DNA from: Arthrobacter cupressi
GTDB lineage: Bacteria > Actinomycetota > Actinomycetes > Actinomycetales > Micrococcaceae
Direction: 5' to 3'
Length of the DNA stretch: 64,000 nt
NCBI RefSeq assembly: GCF_900099975.1
Contig: NZ_FNEI01000014.1
Location: 49,488-113,487 of the forward strand
The notes under the pieces were generated by a model that worked only from the letters and a program-made list of their open reading frames with translations, searched no databases and had not been told where the DNA came from. Made by a program: the position numbers and the translations under genes. How positions within the stretch are numbered: position 1 is the stretch's first letter; each line of letters starts with the position of its first letter. Shown here piece by piece: positions 47,101-55,662 of the stretch.

Positions 47101-47719
47101 CGAACGGGACATGCTGGGGCTCTACGTCTCGGACCACCCCTTGCAGGGCCTGGAAGGGGTGCTCAGCCAGCACGCCGAACAGTCCATTTCCTCGATCATC
47201 GCCGAAGACGGCCCGCACGACGGCGCGATCGTCACCATCGCGGGCATGATCACCTCGCTGAGCCGCCGGATCGCCAAGGCCAGCGGCAATGCCTACGCAC
47301 GGGCCGAGATCGAAGACCTCGGGGCCTCGATGGAAGTCATGTTCTTCGGCCAGGTCTACGGACCGATCGCCTCGGTCCTGGCCGAGGACCTGATCGTGGT
47401 GGTCAAGGGCCGCCTCCAGCGCCGCGACGACGGTGCCGTCACCCTGAACTGCATGGAGCTTTCCGTCCCGGACCTGAGCGAGGGAGTGAACGGGCCGCTG
47501 GTCATCACCATGCCCACGCACAAGGCCACCGAGGCGGTCGTCACCGAACTCAGGGATGTGCTGGGCAACCACCGCGGCAACTCCGAGGTCCGGCTGAACC
47601 TCCACGGGGACACCAAGATCGAGGTGATGGCCCTGCCGATCCATCTGCGGGTGAACCCGAACCCTGCCCTGTTCGGGGACCTGAAGGTGCTGCTGGGGCC
47701 GGCCTGCCTGGACGGCTGA
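44162..47719 (+). CDS. dnaE: DNA polymerase III alpha subunit
   Basis: An 1185-residue replicative polymerase (DnaE1 type). N-terminal PHP domain with HLHTHTEYSMLDGA, the polymerase core with VGPGRGSGAGSMV and the catalytic aspartates in MPDFDVDFDD, the tandem helix-hairpin-helix and a C-terminal OB-fold (about residues 1010-1100). The PHP metal residues look intact, as in actinobacterial DnaE1 that proofreads with this domain. The start is set at the second of two adjacent GTG codons on the basis of the leaderless -10. Confidence 0.96.
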   Translation: MTSSNASFVHLHTHTEYSMLDGAARLGELFNETERLGMPALATTDHGYLFGAFDFWKKATDKGIKPIIGVEAYVTPGTARTDKERVRWGDESQRKDDVSGGGAYTHMTLLSYNNAGMRNLFRASSIASLDSVFGKWPRLDRELLNTYSEGLIATTGCPSGEIQTRLRLGQYREAVEAAAEFRDIFGAENYFCELMDHGLDIERRVTGDLLRLAKELNIPLVATNDLHYTHEHDAKAHEALLAIQSGSTLLEPTYDQGGSRFAFSGSGYYLKSPQEMRELFRDHPEACDNTLLIAERCEVSFNTGANYMPRFPCPPGEDETSWLVKEVAKGLEYRYPQGIPDKVRKQADYELDVITSMGFPGYFLVVADFINWAKNNGIRVGPGRGSGAGSMVAYAMRITDLDPLEHGLIFERFLNPDRVSMPDFDVDFDDRRRPEVIDYVTRKYGDERVAMIVTYGTIKTKQALKDSSRVLGYPFSMGETLTKALPPAVMAKDIPLADIQNPQAKRYGEAGDFRQLISTDPEAAKVFETALGIEGLKRQWGVHAAGVIMSSDPIIDVIPIMRRFQDGQVITQFDYPTSEGLGLIKMDFLGLRNLTIISDALENIKLNRGVDLDLETLALDDAASYELLARGDTLGVFQLDGGPMRSLLKLMKPDNFEDISAVLALYRPGPMGANAHTDYALRKNKIQEVVPIHPELAEPLEDILGGTFGLIVYQEQVMAVAQKLAGYSLGQADILRRAMGKKKKEELDKQFAGFSQGMQDNGYSMEAVKTLWDILLPFSDYAFNKAHSAAYGVISYWTAYLKAHYAPEYMAALLTSVGDDKDKSAIYLNECRRMGITVLPPDVNESALTFTPVGTDIRFGMGAIRNVGSNVVDSMVTARQEQGRYESFSDFLMKVPAVVCNKRTIESLIKAGAFDSLGHSRRALAMIHEEAIDSVITLKRNEAIGQFDLFAGFEDDKSEPSFTTDIPDLPEWEKKDKLAFERDMLGLYVSDHPLQGLEGVLSQHAEQSISSIIAEDGPHDGAIVTIAGMITSLSRRIAKASGNAYARAEIEDLGASMEVMFFGQVYGPIASVLAEDLIVVVKGRLQRRDDGAVTLNCMELSVPDLSEGVNGPLVITMPTHKATEAVVTELRDVLGNHRGNSEVRLNLHGDTKIEVMALPIHLRVNPNPALFGDLKVLLGPACLDG

Positions 47720-47765
47720 ACCGGCTGGACACCAGAGCGGGCCCGGAGAGGTGGGCGGCTCCCGC

Positions 47766-48269
47766 TCAGATTTCGTAGTCGAGCGGGACAGGTTGCCCGT
47801 AGCTGCCCGAGTGGTACAGCAGCGGGCTGCCGTCCTCGCCCACCTGCCCGTCCACCACTTCGACGACGACCACCGCGTTGTTCTCGAAGGAGAGCCGCAT
47901 CTGGATTTTCCCGATGAGCCAGCCGGTGACGTTTTTCAGCAGCGGCACCCCGAAAGGCCCGGGCTCCCAGTGGTCGCCTTCGAAGCGCTCTCCGCCGCCC
48001 CGGGCGAATCGGTCGGCCAAGGCCTCGTTTTCGTGGCCGAGCATGTGCAGCCCGATGTAGGTCGAGTTCGCGATGGCCGGCCAGGAGCTTGAACTGCGCG
48101 ACATGTTGAAGGTGAAGCGGGGCGGCTCGGCGGACAGTGAAGCCACCGACGTCGCCGTGAAGCCGAAGGGGCTGCCGGCCAGGTCCGCGGTGATGATGGA
48201 AACGCCCGCGGCGTGCCGCCGGAACATCTCCTTGAAGGTTCCCACGAAGGATGGGACGTCCGCAGTCAT
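47766..48269 (-). CDS. Flavin reductase family protein
   Basis: A 167-residue flavin reductase-like FMN-binding split-barrel protein: GVSIITADLAGSPFGFTATSV, the FNMSRSSSSWPAI strand and HMLGHENEALADRFA are typical. It would supply reduced flavin to a two-component monooxygenase or reduce flavin for other uses. No monooxygenase partner is in the window. AGGAG lies 6 bases before the ATG. Confidence 0.85.
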   Translation of the reverse strand: MTADVPSFVGTFKEMFRRHAAGVSIITADLAGSPFGFTATSVASLSAEPPRFTFNMSRSSSSWPAIANSTYIGLHMLGHENEALADRFARGGGERFEGDHWEPGPFGVPLLKNVTGWLIGKIQMRLSFENNAVVVVEVVDGQVGEDGSPLLYHSGSYGQPVPLDYEI

Positions 48270-48390
48270 GGCCAGCTCCTGCTCAATATCGTGATCCGGT
48301 TCTTGGGATCAGCGTATTCCCATGCACAGCCCTGCGGGTATTCCGGGCCGGCCGGCGGCGCCTTGTTGCGGCGGGTAACGCAATCTTTGT

Positions 48391-48396
48391 TAATGT
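48391..48396 (+). promoter_or_regulatory. -10 element (TAATGT), leaderless start of membrane protein gene
   Basis: TAATGT ends 7 bases before the ATG at 48404. Confidence 0.45.
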
Positions 48397-48403
48397 GTCA
48401 TCC

Positions 48404-48964
48404 ATGACCCTGCCAGCGTATGAGAGCACCGGACACGCACCGAACGGGATTCCCCCCGCTGAGGGCAGGGGCGCGGTGCGGCGTGGCCGCACCTGGCGCT
48501 GGGTTGCGGTACCCGCGGTTTCCGGCGCACTGCTCGGCATCGCCTGGTGGCTGCTGGCCCCTGGCGGTGCCAATCTGCTCACCGGCGACCCCGCCCTCGC
48601 GGATCCCGCCGCTCCGGTCACGCGGCTTCCCCGGGACCTTGTTCTGGCCGGCCTGCTGCTCCTGGCGGGCTGTTTCACCGCCGTGTGGCTCGATTCGAGC
48701 AAGCCGGAGGAAGGACGCGGACTGCGGACCATCCTGGCCACTGCCGGCGGGCTGGCCGGCGGGACCGCCGCCTGGCAGCTGGGCATGCTGGCCGCGCAAT
48801 GGTGGGCGCCATCCGGGACCCTTCCCGAGGGCGAAGACGGCTTTACGCTCCGTTCCTTCGTGGTCCTGCTGGTCTGGCCGCTCACGGTGGCGGTGCTCGC
48901 CTTCCTGTACAACCTGGTCAGCCTGCTGGGCAAGGGAACACGCGTCGCCGGCGATGCACACTAA
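48404..48964 (+). CDS. Uncharacterised membrane protein (DUF2567-like)
   Basis: A 186-residue protein with about four transmembrane segments (near residues 33-52, 80-99, 110-130 and 148-170) and a Pro/Asp-rich external loop (LLTGDPALADPAAP) after the first. I do not recognise it firmly; DUF2567-type actinobacterial proteins look similar. ATG 48404 is favoured over an earlier in-frame start by the -10 element at 48391. Its stop codon overlaps the -10 hexamer of hisD. Confidence 0.7.
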   Translation: MTLPAYESTGHAPNGIPPAEGRGAVRRGRTWRWVAVPAVSGALLGIAWWLLAPGGANLLTGDPALADPAAPVTRLPRDLVLAGLLLLAGCFTAVWLDSSKPEEGRGLRTILATAGGLAGGTAAWQLGMLAAQWWAPSGTLPEGEDGFTLRSFVVLLVWPLTVAVLAFLYNLVSLLGKGTRVAGDAH

Positions 48965-48967
48965 AAT
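48962..48967 (+). promoter_or_regulatory. -10 element (TAAAAT), leaderless start of hisD
   Basis: TAAAAT contains the stop codon of the preceding gene and ends 6 bases before the GTG at 48974. Confidence 0.5.
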
Positions 48968-48973
48968 GGCCGG

Positions 48974-50347
48974 GTGACCATTTCTCCGGAGAACCCAGCC
49001 ACCACTGTTACCGCGTCCCTTGATTTCCGCAGCATCGACCTGCGGGGCCGCGCGCTGTCCCTCGCGGAACTGCGTGCCGCCGTACCGCGGGCACAGCATC
49101 AGACGGTTGCCGACGCCGAACAGAAGGTCCTGGACATCATCGCCGCCGTCCGCTCCCGCGGCTTCGCGGCCCTGGGCGAATTCGCGCTGGCGTTCGACGG
49201 CGTCGAACAGTCCCACCCCCGGGTCCCGGCGGCGGCACTTGCCGAAGCCCTCGACAGCCTCGATCCGGCCGTTCGTTCCGCCCTGGAGGAATCCATCAGC
49301 CGTGCCCGCCGGTTCGCAGCAGCGCAGCGTCCCGCGGACGTCGACGTCGAACTCGGCGACGGCGCCGTCGTCAGCCAGAACTGGGTGCCGGTCGGCCGCG
49401 TCGGGCTCTACGTGCCAGGCGGCCTGGCGGTCTACCCGTCGTCCGTGATCATGAATGTGGTCCCGGCGCAGGCGGCCGGAGTGCCCTCGGTGGCCCTGGC
49501 GTCGCCGCCGCAGAAGGAGTTCGGCGGCCTGCCGCATCCCACCATCCTGGCCGCCGCCGCGCTGCTGGGCATCGACGAGGTCTACGCCATCGGCGGCGCG
49601 CAGGCCGTGGCCGCCTTTGCCTACGGCATCCCGGGCCCGGGCGGTGAGGAGACCCTTGAGCCCGTGGACGTCGTCACCGGTCCGGGAAACATCTTCGTGG
49701 CCACGGCCAAGCGCCTCGTCAAGGGCGTCGTCGGCATCGACTCCGAGGCCGGCACCACCGAGATCGCCATCCTCGCCGACGCCACCGCCCGTCCGGACCT
49801 CGTGGCCGCGGACCTCATCAGCCAGGCCGAACACGACCCGAAGGCGGCCTCGGTGCTCGTCACGGACTCGGCCGAACTCGCCGCGGCGGTGGATGCCGAG
49901 CTCAAGCGCCAGGCCGCCCGGACCAAGCACAGCGAACGCGTGGTGACGGCCCTCTCGGGGCCGCAGTCCGGCGTCGTACTGGTCGACAACTTGGAGCAGG
50001 GGATCGCGGTGTGTGACGCCTACGCGGCCGAGCACCTGGAAATCATGACGGCGGACGCGCCGGCGGTGGCCGCGCGGATCCGGAACGCGGGGGCGATCTT
50101 TGTCGGCGACTACAGCCCGGTCAGCCTCGGCGACTACTGCGCCGGCTCCAACCACGTGCTGCCCACCAGCGGCACGGCGGCGTTCTCCTCGGGGCTCAAC
50201 GTCACCACCTTCCTGCGCGCGGTGCAGCTGATCAACTACTCCCGCCCTGCCCTGGAAGAGGTTAGCCGGCACATCGTAAGCCTGGCCGGTGCCGAGGACC
50301 TGCCCGGGCACGGCGACGCCGTCACGATCCGGTTCGCTGGAGAGTAA
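48974..50347 (+). CDS. hisD: Histidinol dehydrogenase
   Basis: A 457-residue NAD-dependent zinc enzyme performing the last two steps of histidine synthesis (L-histidinol to L-histidine). Conserved blocks: [23 protein letters not shown] (in parts), [49 protein letters not shown] and [11 protein letters not shown]. Usually followed by hisC and hisB; here nrdR follows instead, so the his genes are at least partly dispersed or elsewhere. Confidence 0.96.
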   Translation: MTISPENPATTVTASLDFRSIDLRGRALSLAELRAAVPRAQHQTVADAEQKVLDIIAAVRSRGFAALGEFALAFDGVEQSHPRVPAAALAEALDSLDPAVRSALEESISRARRFAAAQRPADVDVELGDGAVVSQNWVPVGRVGLYVPGGLAVYPSSVIMNVVPAQAAGVPSVALASPPQKEFGGLPHPTILAAAALLGIDEVYAIGGAQAVAAFAYGIPGPGGEETLEPVDVVTGPGNIFVATAKRLVKGVVGIDSEAGTTEIAILADATARPDLVAADLISQAEHDPKAASVLVTDSAELAAAVDAELKRQAARTKHSERVVTALSGPQSGVVLVDNLEQGIAVCDAYAAEHLEIMTADAPAVAARIRNAGAIFVGDYSPVSLGDYCAGSNHVLPTSGTAAFSSGLNVTTFLRAVQLINYSRPALEEVSRHIVSLAGAEDLPGHGDAVTIRFAGE

Positions 50348-50350
50348 AAA

Positions 50351-50387
50351 ACACTACATATACGGCGCGCAGCACTACATGTAGTAA
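50351..50387 (+). promoter_or_regulatory. Two NrdR-box-like repeats upstream of nrdR
   Basis: CACTACAT occurs at 50352 and again at 50373, exactly 21 bases (two helical turns) apart. The second copy lies in GCACTACATGTAGTAA with a perfect core CTACATGTAG (50375-50384) that resembles the NrdR box (acaCwAtATaTwgTgt). The first matches in its left half only. Possible -10 hexamers TATGAT (50403-50408) and TAAAAT (50420-50425, with TTGTCA 18 bases upstream) follow. Confidence 0.6.
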
Positions 50388-50423
50388 TTACATTCTTGTC
50401 ATTATGATGCGTGCGAACGTAAA

Positions 50424-50460
50424 ATGGTGGCGGAAGCACTGCTTCCGCCACCATGCTTTT
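50424..50460. terminator. Hairpin with T-run between hisD and nrdR
   Basis: A perfect 14-bp stem (50424-50437 with 50441-50454) with an ACT loop, preceded by AAA and followed by GCTTTT. It should end hisD transcription, but it lies downstream of the NrdR boxes and -10 candidates, so it would also be in the nrdR leader. Confidence 0.65.
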
Positions 50461-50508
50461 CCGGCCGGACGGCCGGAAACCACGACGGGATGATTTAGGG
50501 AGGCCGGC

Positions 50509-51018
50509 GTGTATTGTCCGTTCTGCCGTAACCCCGACTCGCGCGTGGTGGACAGCCGCATGGCCGAGGACGGTTCCTCCATCCGCCGCCGCCGGCAGTG
50601 CCCTGAATGCGGCCGCCGGTTCACCACGGTGGAAACCACCAGCCTGTCCGTCGTCAAGCGCTCGGGCGTGGGCGAACCTTTCAGCCGGAGCAAGATCATC
50701 AACGGCGTCCGCAAAGCCTGCCAGGGGCGTCCCGTCACCGAGGACGACCTCGCCATGCTCGCCCAGGAAGTCGAGGAGAACATCCGGGCCTCGGGCGCGG
50801 CGGAGATTGACGCCCACCAGGTGGGGCTCGCCATCCTCGGTCCGCTGCAGAAGCTCGACCAGGTGGCCTACCTGCGTTTTGCCAGCGTCTACCAGGCGTT
50901 TGAATCCCTGGAAGACTTCGAATCCGCCATCGCCCTGCTCCGGGAAGAAGCCCAGCTACGGCAGGAAACTGCCGGGAAGAACGGCCGCAGCAAGGCCGGC
51001 GCCAAGGGCTCCCGGTAA
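50509..51018 (+). CDS. nrdR: Transcriptional repressor NrdR
   Basis: A 169-residue regulator of ribonucleotide reductase genes. The zinc ribbon uses Cys3, Cys6, Cys31 and Cys34 ([10 protein letters not shown] and CPECGRRF), followed by the ATP-cone domain (about 48-138), which senses dATP/ATP. The upstream repeats indicate autoregulation. No nrd genes are in the window, so its main targets lie elsewhere. GTG start, with GGGAGG 8 bases upstream. The last 20 residues are basic and low-complexity. Confidence 0.95.
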   Translation: MYCPFCRNPDSRVVDSRMAEDGSSIRRRRQCPECGRRFTTVETTSLSVVKRSGVGEPFSRSKIINGVRKACQGRPVTEDDLAMLAQEVEENIRASGAAEIDAHQVGLAILGPLQKLDQVAYLRFASVYQAFESLEDFESAIALLREEAQLRQETAGKNGRSKAGAKGSR

Positions 51019-51031
51019 CTTTCCGCAGACT

Positions 51032-51071
51032 CCGGTGGTGGCGGCGGAGGGGAAGCCCCCGCCACCACCGG
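51032..51071. terminator. GC-rich hairpin between nrdR and ppgK
   Basis: CCGGTGGTGGCGG (51032-51044) pairs with CCGCCACCACCGG (51059-51071); the loop holds a further GGGG/CCCC pairing. No T-run, so termination efficiency is uncertain. Confidence 0.5.
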
Positions 51072-51083
51072 CACCAGGAATCC

Positions 51084-51887
51084 CTACTTGACCAGCTTGT
51101 GGTGGAAAGCGACTTCCAGCGCGGCACCGACGATGCCGGCGTCGTTCTTCAGCTCGGCGGTGACAATCTTGGTCCGCAGGTCCAGGTGCGGGAAATACTC
51201 GTCCGAGCGCTTCGAGATTCCGCCGCCGACGATGAACAGCTCGGGGGAGAAGAGGAACTCGACGTGCTGCAGGTAGCGGTTGAGCTTGACCCCGTACTCG
51301 TCCCAGCTCAGGCCGTCGCGCTCACGGGCGACGGCTGAGGCCTTGGTCTCGGCGTCGTGGCCGTCCACCTCCAGGTGGCCGAGTTCGGCGTTGGGGACCA
51401 GCTGGCCGTTGAAGATGAACGCGGAGCCGATGCCGGTGCCAAGGGTGATCACCAGGACCGTGCCGTCAACGCCTTCGCCGGCACCGTAGCGGGCTTCGGC
51501 AAGGCCGGCGGCGTCGGCGTCGTTGATCACCTCGACCGGGCGCCCCAGGCGGGCGCTGAACAGGCTGTCGACGTCCGTGTCCAGCCAGGACTTGTCCACG
51601 TTCGCCGCGGAGCGGACGACGCCGTGCTGGATGATGCCCGGGAAGGTGACGCCGACCGGCGAACCTTCCGCCGGAGCGTCGGGACGGCTTGAGAGTTCTT
51701 CGACGATCTGGGCCACGACCTCGGCCACGGCTTCCGGGGTGGAAGGCTGCGGGGTGGGGATCCGGAAGCGCTCACCGAGGAGCTTGCCCTTCTTCAGGTC
51801 CACGATCCCGCCCTTGATACCGGTACCGCCGATGTCGATTCCGATCAGGGGGGCGTGCTTGTGGGTCGTCGAGTCCTTCTTCGTCAA
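51084..51887 (-). CDS. ppgK: Polyphosphate glucokinase
   Basis: A 267-residue ROK-family kinase that phosphorylates glucose with polyphosphate (and usually ATP). [19 protein letters not shown] at the start, the [16 protein letters not shown] catalytic segment and [14 protein letters not shown] are characteristic of PPGK; it lacks the CxCGxxGCxE zinc motif of classical ROK kinases. The start is the TTG at 51887, since no ATG or GTG lies in frame upstream; no clear ribosome-binding site is seen. Convergent with nrdR. Confidence 0.93.
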   Translation of the reverse strand: MTKKDSTTHKHAPLIGIDIGGTGIKGGIVDLKKGKLLGERFRIPTPQPSTPEAVAEVVAQIVEELSSRPDAPAEGSPVGVTFPGIIQHGVVRSAANVDKSWLDTDVDSLFSARLGRPVEVINDADAAGLAEARYGAGEGVDGTVLVITLGTGIGSAFIFNGQLVPNAELGHLEVDGHDAETKASAVARERDGLSWDEYGVKLNRYLQHVEFLFSPELFIVGGGISKRSDEYFPHLDLRTKIVTAELKNDAGIVGAALEVAFHHKLVK

Positions 51888-51961
51888 TGCATATCCATTC
51901 TTGGCAGGTGGTTGGGCGGCAAAGAGTCGGGCGGGGTGCAGCCGGGAGCCGGCGGCCCGGC

Positions 51962-52840
51962 TCAGGGCAGTGTGAGGATTTCCGCGCCGTTGTCAGTAAC
52001 CAGCAGGGTGTGTTCGAACTGTGCGGTCCGCTTGCGGTCCTTCGTCACCACGGTCCAGTTATCCGGCCACATGTCCCATTCGACGGTGCCGAGGGTGAGC
52101 ATGGGCTCGATGGTGAAGACCATGCCCGACTCGATGACCGTGTTGTAGGCCGGTGCGGCGTCGTAGTGCGGAATGATCAGGCCCGTGTGGAAGGCCTCGC
52201 CCACTCCGTGGCCCGTGAAATCACGAACCACTCCGTAACCGAAACGCTTTGCGTAGGATTCGATGGCCCTGCCGATCACGTTGATCTCGCGGCCGGGTGC
52301 CACTGCCTTGATGGCCCGGTTGAGGGACTCCTGCGTCCGCTCCACCAGAAGACGGGACTCCTCGTCCACGTCGCCCACCAGGAAGGTGTAGTTGGTATCA
52401 CCGTGCACGCCGTTGATGAACGCGGTGATGTCGATGTTCAGGATGTCGCCGTCCCGGACCACGGTGGAGTCCGGGATGCCGTGGCAGATGACTTCATTGA
52501 GTGAGGAACACAGCGACTTGGGGAAGCCCCGGTAGCCAAGGGTGGACGGATAGGCGTTGTGGTCCATGAGGAACTCGTGGCCGATCCTGTCCAGCTGGTC
52601 CGTGGTGACCCCGGGCTGGATGTGCTTTCCGACCTCCACGATCGCCTGCGCGGCGATCCGGCCCGCGATGCGGATCTTCTCGATGGTCTCCGCCGACTTT
52701 ACTTCCGAGCCGGTGAACTTCGCCGGCGCCGGCTTGCCGACATACTCGGGGCGTGCGATCGACGCCGGAACCGGCAGTTGCGGGCTGACGGTTCCTTGGG
52801 TGAGCGTGCCGATGGGTGCAGTCAAAGCGGGGGAAGGCAT
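51962..52840 (-). CDS. map: Methionine aminopeptidase type I (with N-terminal extension)
   Basis: A 292-residue metalloprotease removing N-terminal methionine. Metal ligands are in [19 protein letters not shown] (in parts), [16 protein letters not shown] and FEHTLLV. The first 40 residues, before YVGKPAP, form an extension as in mycobacterial MetAP1c, which can aid ribosome binding. TAGGAT (52847-52852, minus strand) ends 6 bases before the ATG, so the mRNA is probably leaderless. Confidence 0.95.
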   Translation of the reverse strand: MPSPALTAPIGTLTQGTVSPQLPVPASIARPEYVGKPAPAKFTGSEVKSAETIEKIRIAGRIAAQAIVEVGKHIQPGVTTDQLDRIGHEFLMDHNAYPSTLGYRGFPKSLCSSLNEVICHGIPDSTVVRDGDILNIDITAFINGVHGDTNYTFLVGDVDEESRLLVERTQESLNRAIKAVAPGREINVIGRAIESYAKRFGYGVVRDFTGHGVGEAFHTGLIIPHYDAAPAYNTVIESGMVFTIEPMLTLGTVEWDMWPDNWTVVTKDRKRTAQFEHTLLVTDNGAEILTLP

Positions 52841-52846
52841 ACGCTG

Positions 52847-52852
52847 ATCCTA
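52847..52852 (-). promoter_or_regulatory. -10 element (TAGGAT), leaderless start of map
   Basis: On the minus strand TAGGAT ends 6 bases before the ATG at 52840. Confidence 0.5.
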
Positions 52853-52996
52853 CTAGGGTGCAAGGAGACCCAGCTAACAATGTGCCCGGCCGGGCCGGTG
52901 CCGCCACGAAAGTTACGTGCCGTGGCGCCCCGGCGCTGCAGCCGCCGCGGGCACTGACCGGCGGGCCTACGGCACCGGGGCATGGAAGGAGCCACC

Positions 52997-53161
52997 GTGA
53001 CGGAGTACTGGTACAACGTGCAGACCCACAAGGTCGAGGAGGACGCGATGTCCGACTGGACCCAGCTGATCGGGCCGTACAAGACCTGGGAGGAAGCCGA
53101 ACACGCGCTCGAGAAGGTCCGTGCCCGCAACGAGGCTTGGGAAAAGGACGACGAAGACTAG
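52997..53161 (+). CDS. Small SPOR-domain-like protein (54 residues)
   Basis: A 54-residue acidic protein, MTEYWYNVQTHKVEE at the start, then WTQLIGPYKTWEEAEHALEK and an acidic end. The strand plus GPYxTxEEAxxAL pattern resembles half of a SPOR domain, and very similar short proteins are common in Arthrobacter relatives, as far as I recall. No signal peptide or membrane segment. The GTG at 52997 has AAGGAG 6 bases upstream. Lies between map and panB, convergent with panB (20-base gap). Function unknown. Confidence 0.75.
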   Translation: MTEYWYNVQTHKVEEDAMSDWTQLIGPYKTWEEAEHALEKVRARNEAWEKDDED

Positions 53162-53181
53162 GTTTAAATGCGAACTAGTCG

Positions 53182-54120
53182 CTAGAAGGAGTGTTCCGGC
53201 CCCGGGAAGCTGCCCGAACGGACCTCGTCGGCGTAACTGCGCGCGGCCTCGGAGAGGATTCCGCGCAGGTCCGCGTACTGCTTGACGAACTTAGCCATCT
53301 TCCCGCCGCGCAGCCCGGCCATGTCCTGCCAGACCAGTACCTGGCCGGTGGTTGCGTTGCCCGCTCCGATGCCGATGGTGGGCACCTTGATCGCGGCGTC
53401 GACGGCGGCGGCGGTCTCTGCCGGGACCATTTCCATAAGGACACTGAAGGCGCCGGCATCAACGAGCGCCACGGCGTCGTCGATCAGGCGCTGGGCGTCA
53501 TCCCCGCGGCCCTGGACCCGGTATCCGCCCAGGGCGTGTTCGCTCTGCGGGGTGAAACCGATGTGGGCCATCACCGGAATGCCGGCCTGCACCATGGCCC
53601 GGACCGTGGGTGCGTAGTACGCGCCGCCTTCGATTTTCACCGCCTGGGCCAGGCCCTCCTTGAGGAAGCGGACGCCGGTGGCCACCGCCTGCTCGGCGGA
53701 AATTTCGTAGCTGCCGAACGGCAGGTCCGCCACGATGAGGGCGCGCTTTGCCGAGCGGGCGACGGCGCGGCAGAGAGGCAGCAGCTCGTCCACCGTGACG
53801 GGGAGGCTGGTTTCGTTGCCGAAGACGTTGTTGGACGCCGAGTCGCCGACCAGCAGAACCTCGACGCCGGCTTGGTCGAAGATCTCCGCGGTGTACTGCT
53901 CATAGGCGGTCAGCATCGCGAAGCGGGCGCCGTTGGCCTTGGCCTGCTGGAGGTGGTGGAGGCGCACCCGGCCGGTCGGGACGGCCCCGGCCGTTCCGCC
54001 GGAGGCCGCCGCAGCCGCGGGGCCGGAACCGTACGGTGCCGGGGTTTCGGGACTGCTGCCCGTCCCGGAAGTGCGGCCGGATTCAGGGTGGTTGCGCGAT
54101 TCAGCGTTGCTCGGGGCCAT
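53182..54120 (-). CDS. panB: 3-methyl-2-oxobutanoate hydroxymethyltransferase
   Basis: A 312-residue ketopantoate hydroxymethyltransferase, the first step of pantothenate (coenzyme A) synthesis, using methylene-tetrahydrofolate. Catalytic landmarks are [56 protein letters not shown] and [15 protein letters not shown]. About 50 N-terminal residues are Ser/Pro/Ala-rich and probably disordered. ATG 54120 is chosen over an in-frame GTG at 54156 because TACGCT (54127-54132, minus strand) ends 6 bases before it. panB-glnA2-glnE proximity is shared with mycobacteria. Confidence 0.94.
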   Translation of the reverse strand: MAPSNAESRNHPESGRTSGTGSSPETPAPYGSGPAAAAASGGTAGAVPTGRVRLHHLQQAKANGARFAMLTAYEQYTAEIFDQAGVEVLLVGDSASNNVFGNETSLPVTVDELLPLCRAVARSAKRALIVADLPFGSYEISAEQAVATGVRFLKEGLAQAVKIEGGAYYAPTVRAMVQAGIPVMAHIGFTPQSEHALGGYRVQGRGDDAQRLIDDAVALVDAGAFSVLMEMVPAETAAAVDAAIKVPTIGIGAGNATTGQVLVWQDMAGLRGGKMAKFVKQYADLRGILSEAARSYADEVRSGSFPGPEHSF

Positions 54121-54126
54121 GACAAG

Positions 54127-54132
54127 AGCGTA
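54127..54132 (-). promoter_or_regulatory. -10 element (TACGCT), leaderless start of panB
   Basis: On the minus strand TACGCT ends 6 bases before the ATG at 54120. Confidence 0.45.
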
Positions 54133-54312
54133 TGCGGTCCCCGTTCGGCTAGCCACCAGCGAGACAACGCTCCCGCTTTTGTAAACGCTGTGTTACGCCG
54201 GGCCCTGACATCGGCAATCGCGCACAATGCTTAGTAGAGTGAAGGCTGAGCTGCCGCGTCTCCGGAGAAAACTCCGCCTGCGGCGTGGACATTGAATCTG
54301 AAAAGGGGCCCC

Positions 54313-55653
54313 ATGGACCGCCAGCAAGAGTTCGTACTGCGGACCATCGAAGAGCGTGACGTGCGCTTCGTTCGCTTGTGGTTTACCGACGTCGTCGGTT
54401 CGCTCAAGTCGGTGGCCCTTGCCCCGGCCGAGGTGGAAGGCGCCTTCGAAGAAGGCCTCGGCTTCGACGGCTCGTCCATCGAAGGACTTGCCCGCGTTTT
54501 CGAATCCGACATGCTCCTCCAGCCGGACCCGGCCACCTTCCAGATCCTGCCCTGGCGCGGCGATACCGAACAGACCTCCAGGATGTTCTGCGACATCCTC
54601 ACCCCCGACGGCGAGCCGTCCGCCGCCGATCCGCGCAACGTCCTCAAGCGCACCCTCGCCAAGGCCGCGGACATGGGCTTCACCTGCTACACGCATCCGG
54701 AAATCGAGTTCTACCTCCTGAAGTCCAGCGAACTCGGGCCCAACGGCGCCCCGGTGCCCGTGGACGAAGGCGGGTACTTCGACCACGTTCCGGGAGGCGT
54801 GGCCCAGGACTTCCGGCGCACCGCCGTCACCATGCTCGAGTCCGTAGGCATCTCCGTCGAGTTCAGCCACCACGAGGCCGGCCCCGGGCAGAACGAGATC
54901 GACCTCCGCTACGCCGATGCCCTGCAGACAGCGGACAACCTCATGACGTTCCGCACGGTCATCAAGGAAGTGGCGCTGCAGCAGGGCACCTACGCCACTT
55001 TCATGCCCAAGCCGTTCACGGACCACCCCGGTTCCGGCATGCACACCCACTTCTCGCTCTTCGAAGGTGACACGAACGCCTTCTTCGAAGCCGGCTCGGA
55101 ATTCCAGCTGTCCAAGACAGCACGCCAGTTCATTGCCGGCATCCTCAAGCACGCCCCGGAATTTACGGCCGTGACCAACCAGTTCGTGAACTCCTACAAG
55201 CGGCTCTGGGGCGGCGGCGAAGCCCCCAGCTACCTGAGTTGGGGCCACAACAACCGCTCCGCGCTGGTCCGTGTCCCGCTGTACAAGCCCGGAAAGGGCC
55301 AGTCCGCCAGGATTGAATACCGCGGCATCGACTCCGCCACCAACCCTTACTTGTCCTACGCCGTGCTGCTGGGTGCCGGCCTGAAGGGCATCGAGGAAGG
55401 CTACGAACTGCCGCCGGCGGCCGAGGACGACGTCTGGTCATTGACCTCCGCCGAGCGCAAGGCGATGGGCCATGCTCCGCTGCCCTCCAGCCTGCACGAC
55501 GCCATCCGCGCCATGGAGGACTCCGAGCTCGTGGCGCAGATCCTGGGGGAGCAGGTGTTCGAACACTTCCTGCGCAACAAGCGCGCGGAGTGGCAGGACT
55601 ACCGGCTCCAGGTCACCCCGTACGAGCTGCAGCGCAACCTCGGCATCCTCTAG
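54313..55653 (+). CDS. glnA2: Glutamine synthetase GlnA2 (type I, not adenylylatable)
   Basis: A 446-residue glutamine synthetase-fold enzyme, ligating ammonium to glutamate or a related amine. LGFDGSSIEGLARVFESDM, HPEIEFYL, GQNEIDLRYADALQTADN (in parts), NRSALVRVP and the GIDSATNPYL segment give the active site. At the place of the regulatory tyrosine it has Trp375 (DDVWSLTSAER), so GlnE cannot adenylylate it there. ATG 54313 is favoured by AAGGGG just upstream. Nine bases before glnE, so the two form an operon. Confidence 0.92.
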   Translation: MDRQQEFVLRTIEERDVRFVRLWFTDVVGSLKSVALAPAEVEGAFEEGLGFDGSSIEGLARVFESDMLLQPDPATFQILPWRGDTEQTSRMFCDILTPDGEPSAADPRNVLKRTLAKAADMGFTCYTHPEIEFYLLKSSELGPNGAPVPVDEGGYFDHVPGGVAQDFRRTAVTMLESVGISVEFSHHEAGPGQNEIDLRYADALQTADNLMTFRTVIKEVALQQGTYATFMPKPFTDHPGSGMHTHFSLFEGDTNAFFEAGSEFQLSKTARQFIAGILKHAPEFTAVTNQFVNSYKRLWGGGEAPSYLSWGHNNRSALVRVPLYKPGKGQSARIEYRGIDSATNPYLSYAVLLGAGLKGIEEGYELPPAAEDDVWSLTSAERKAMGHAPLPSSLHDAIRAMEDSELVAQILGEQVFEHFLRNKRAEWQDYRLQVTPYELQRNLGIL

Positions 55654-55662
55654 GCGGACGGC

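Noticed and set aside
47735..47767. GAGCGGG/CCCGCTC repeat between dnaE and the flavin reductase gene
   Set aside because: The loop is 19 bases and the right arm runs into the reductase stop codon; not convincing as a terminator.
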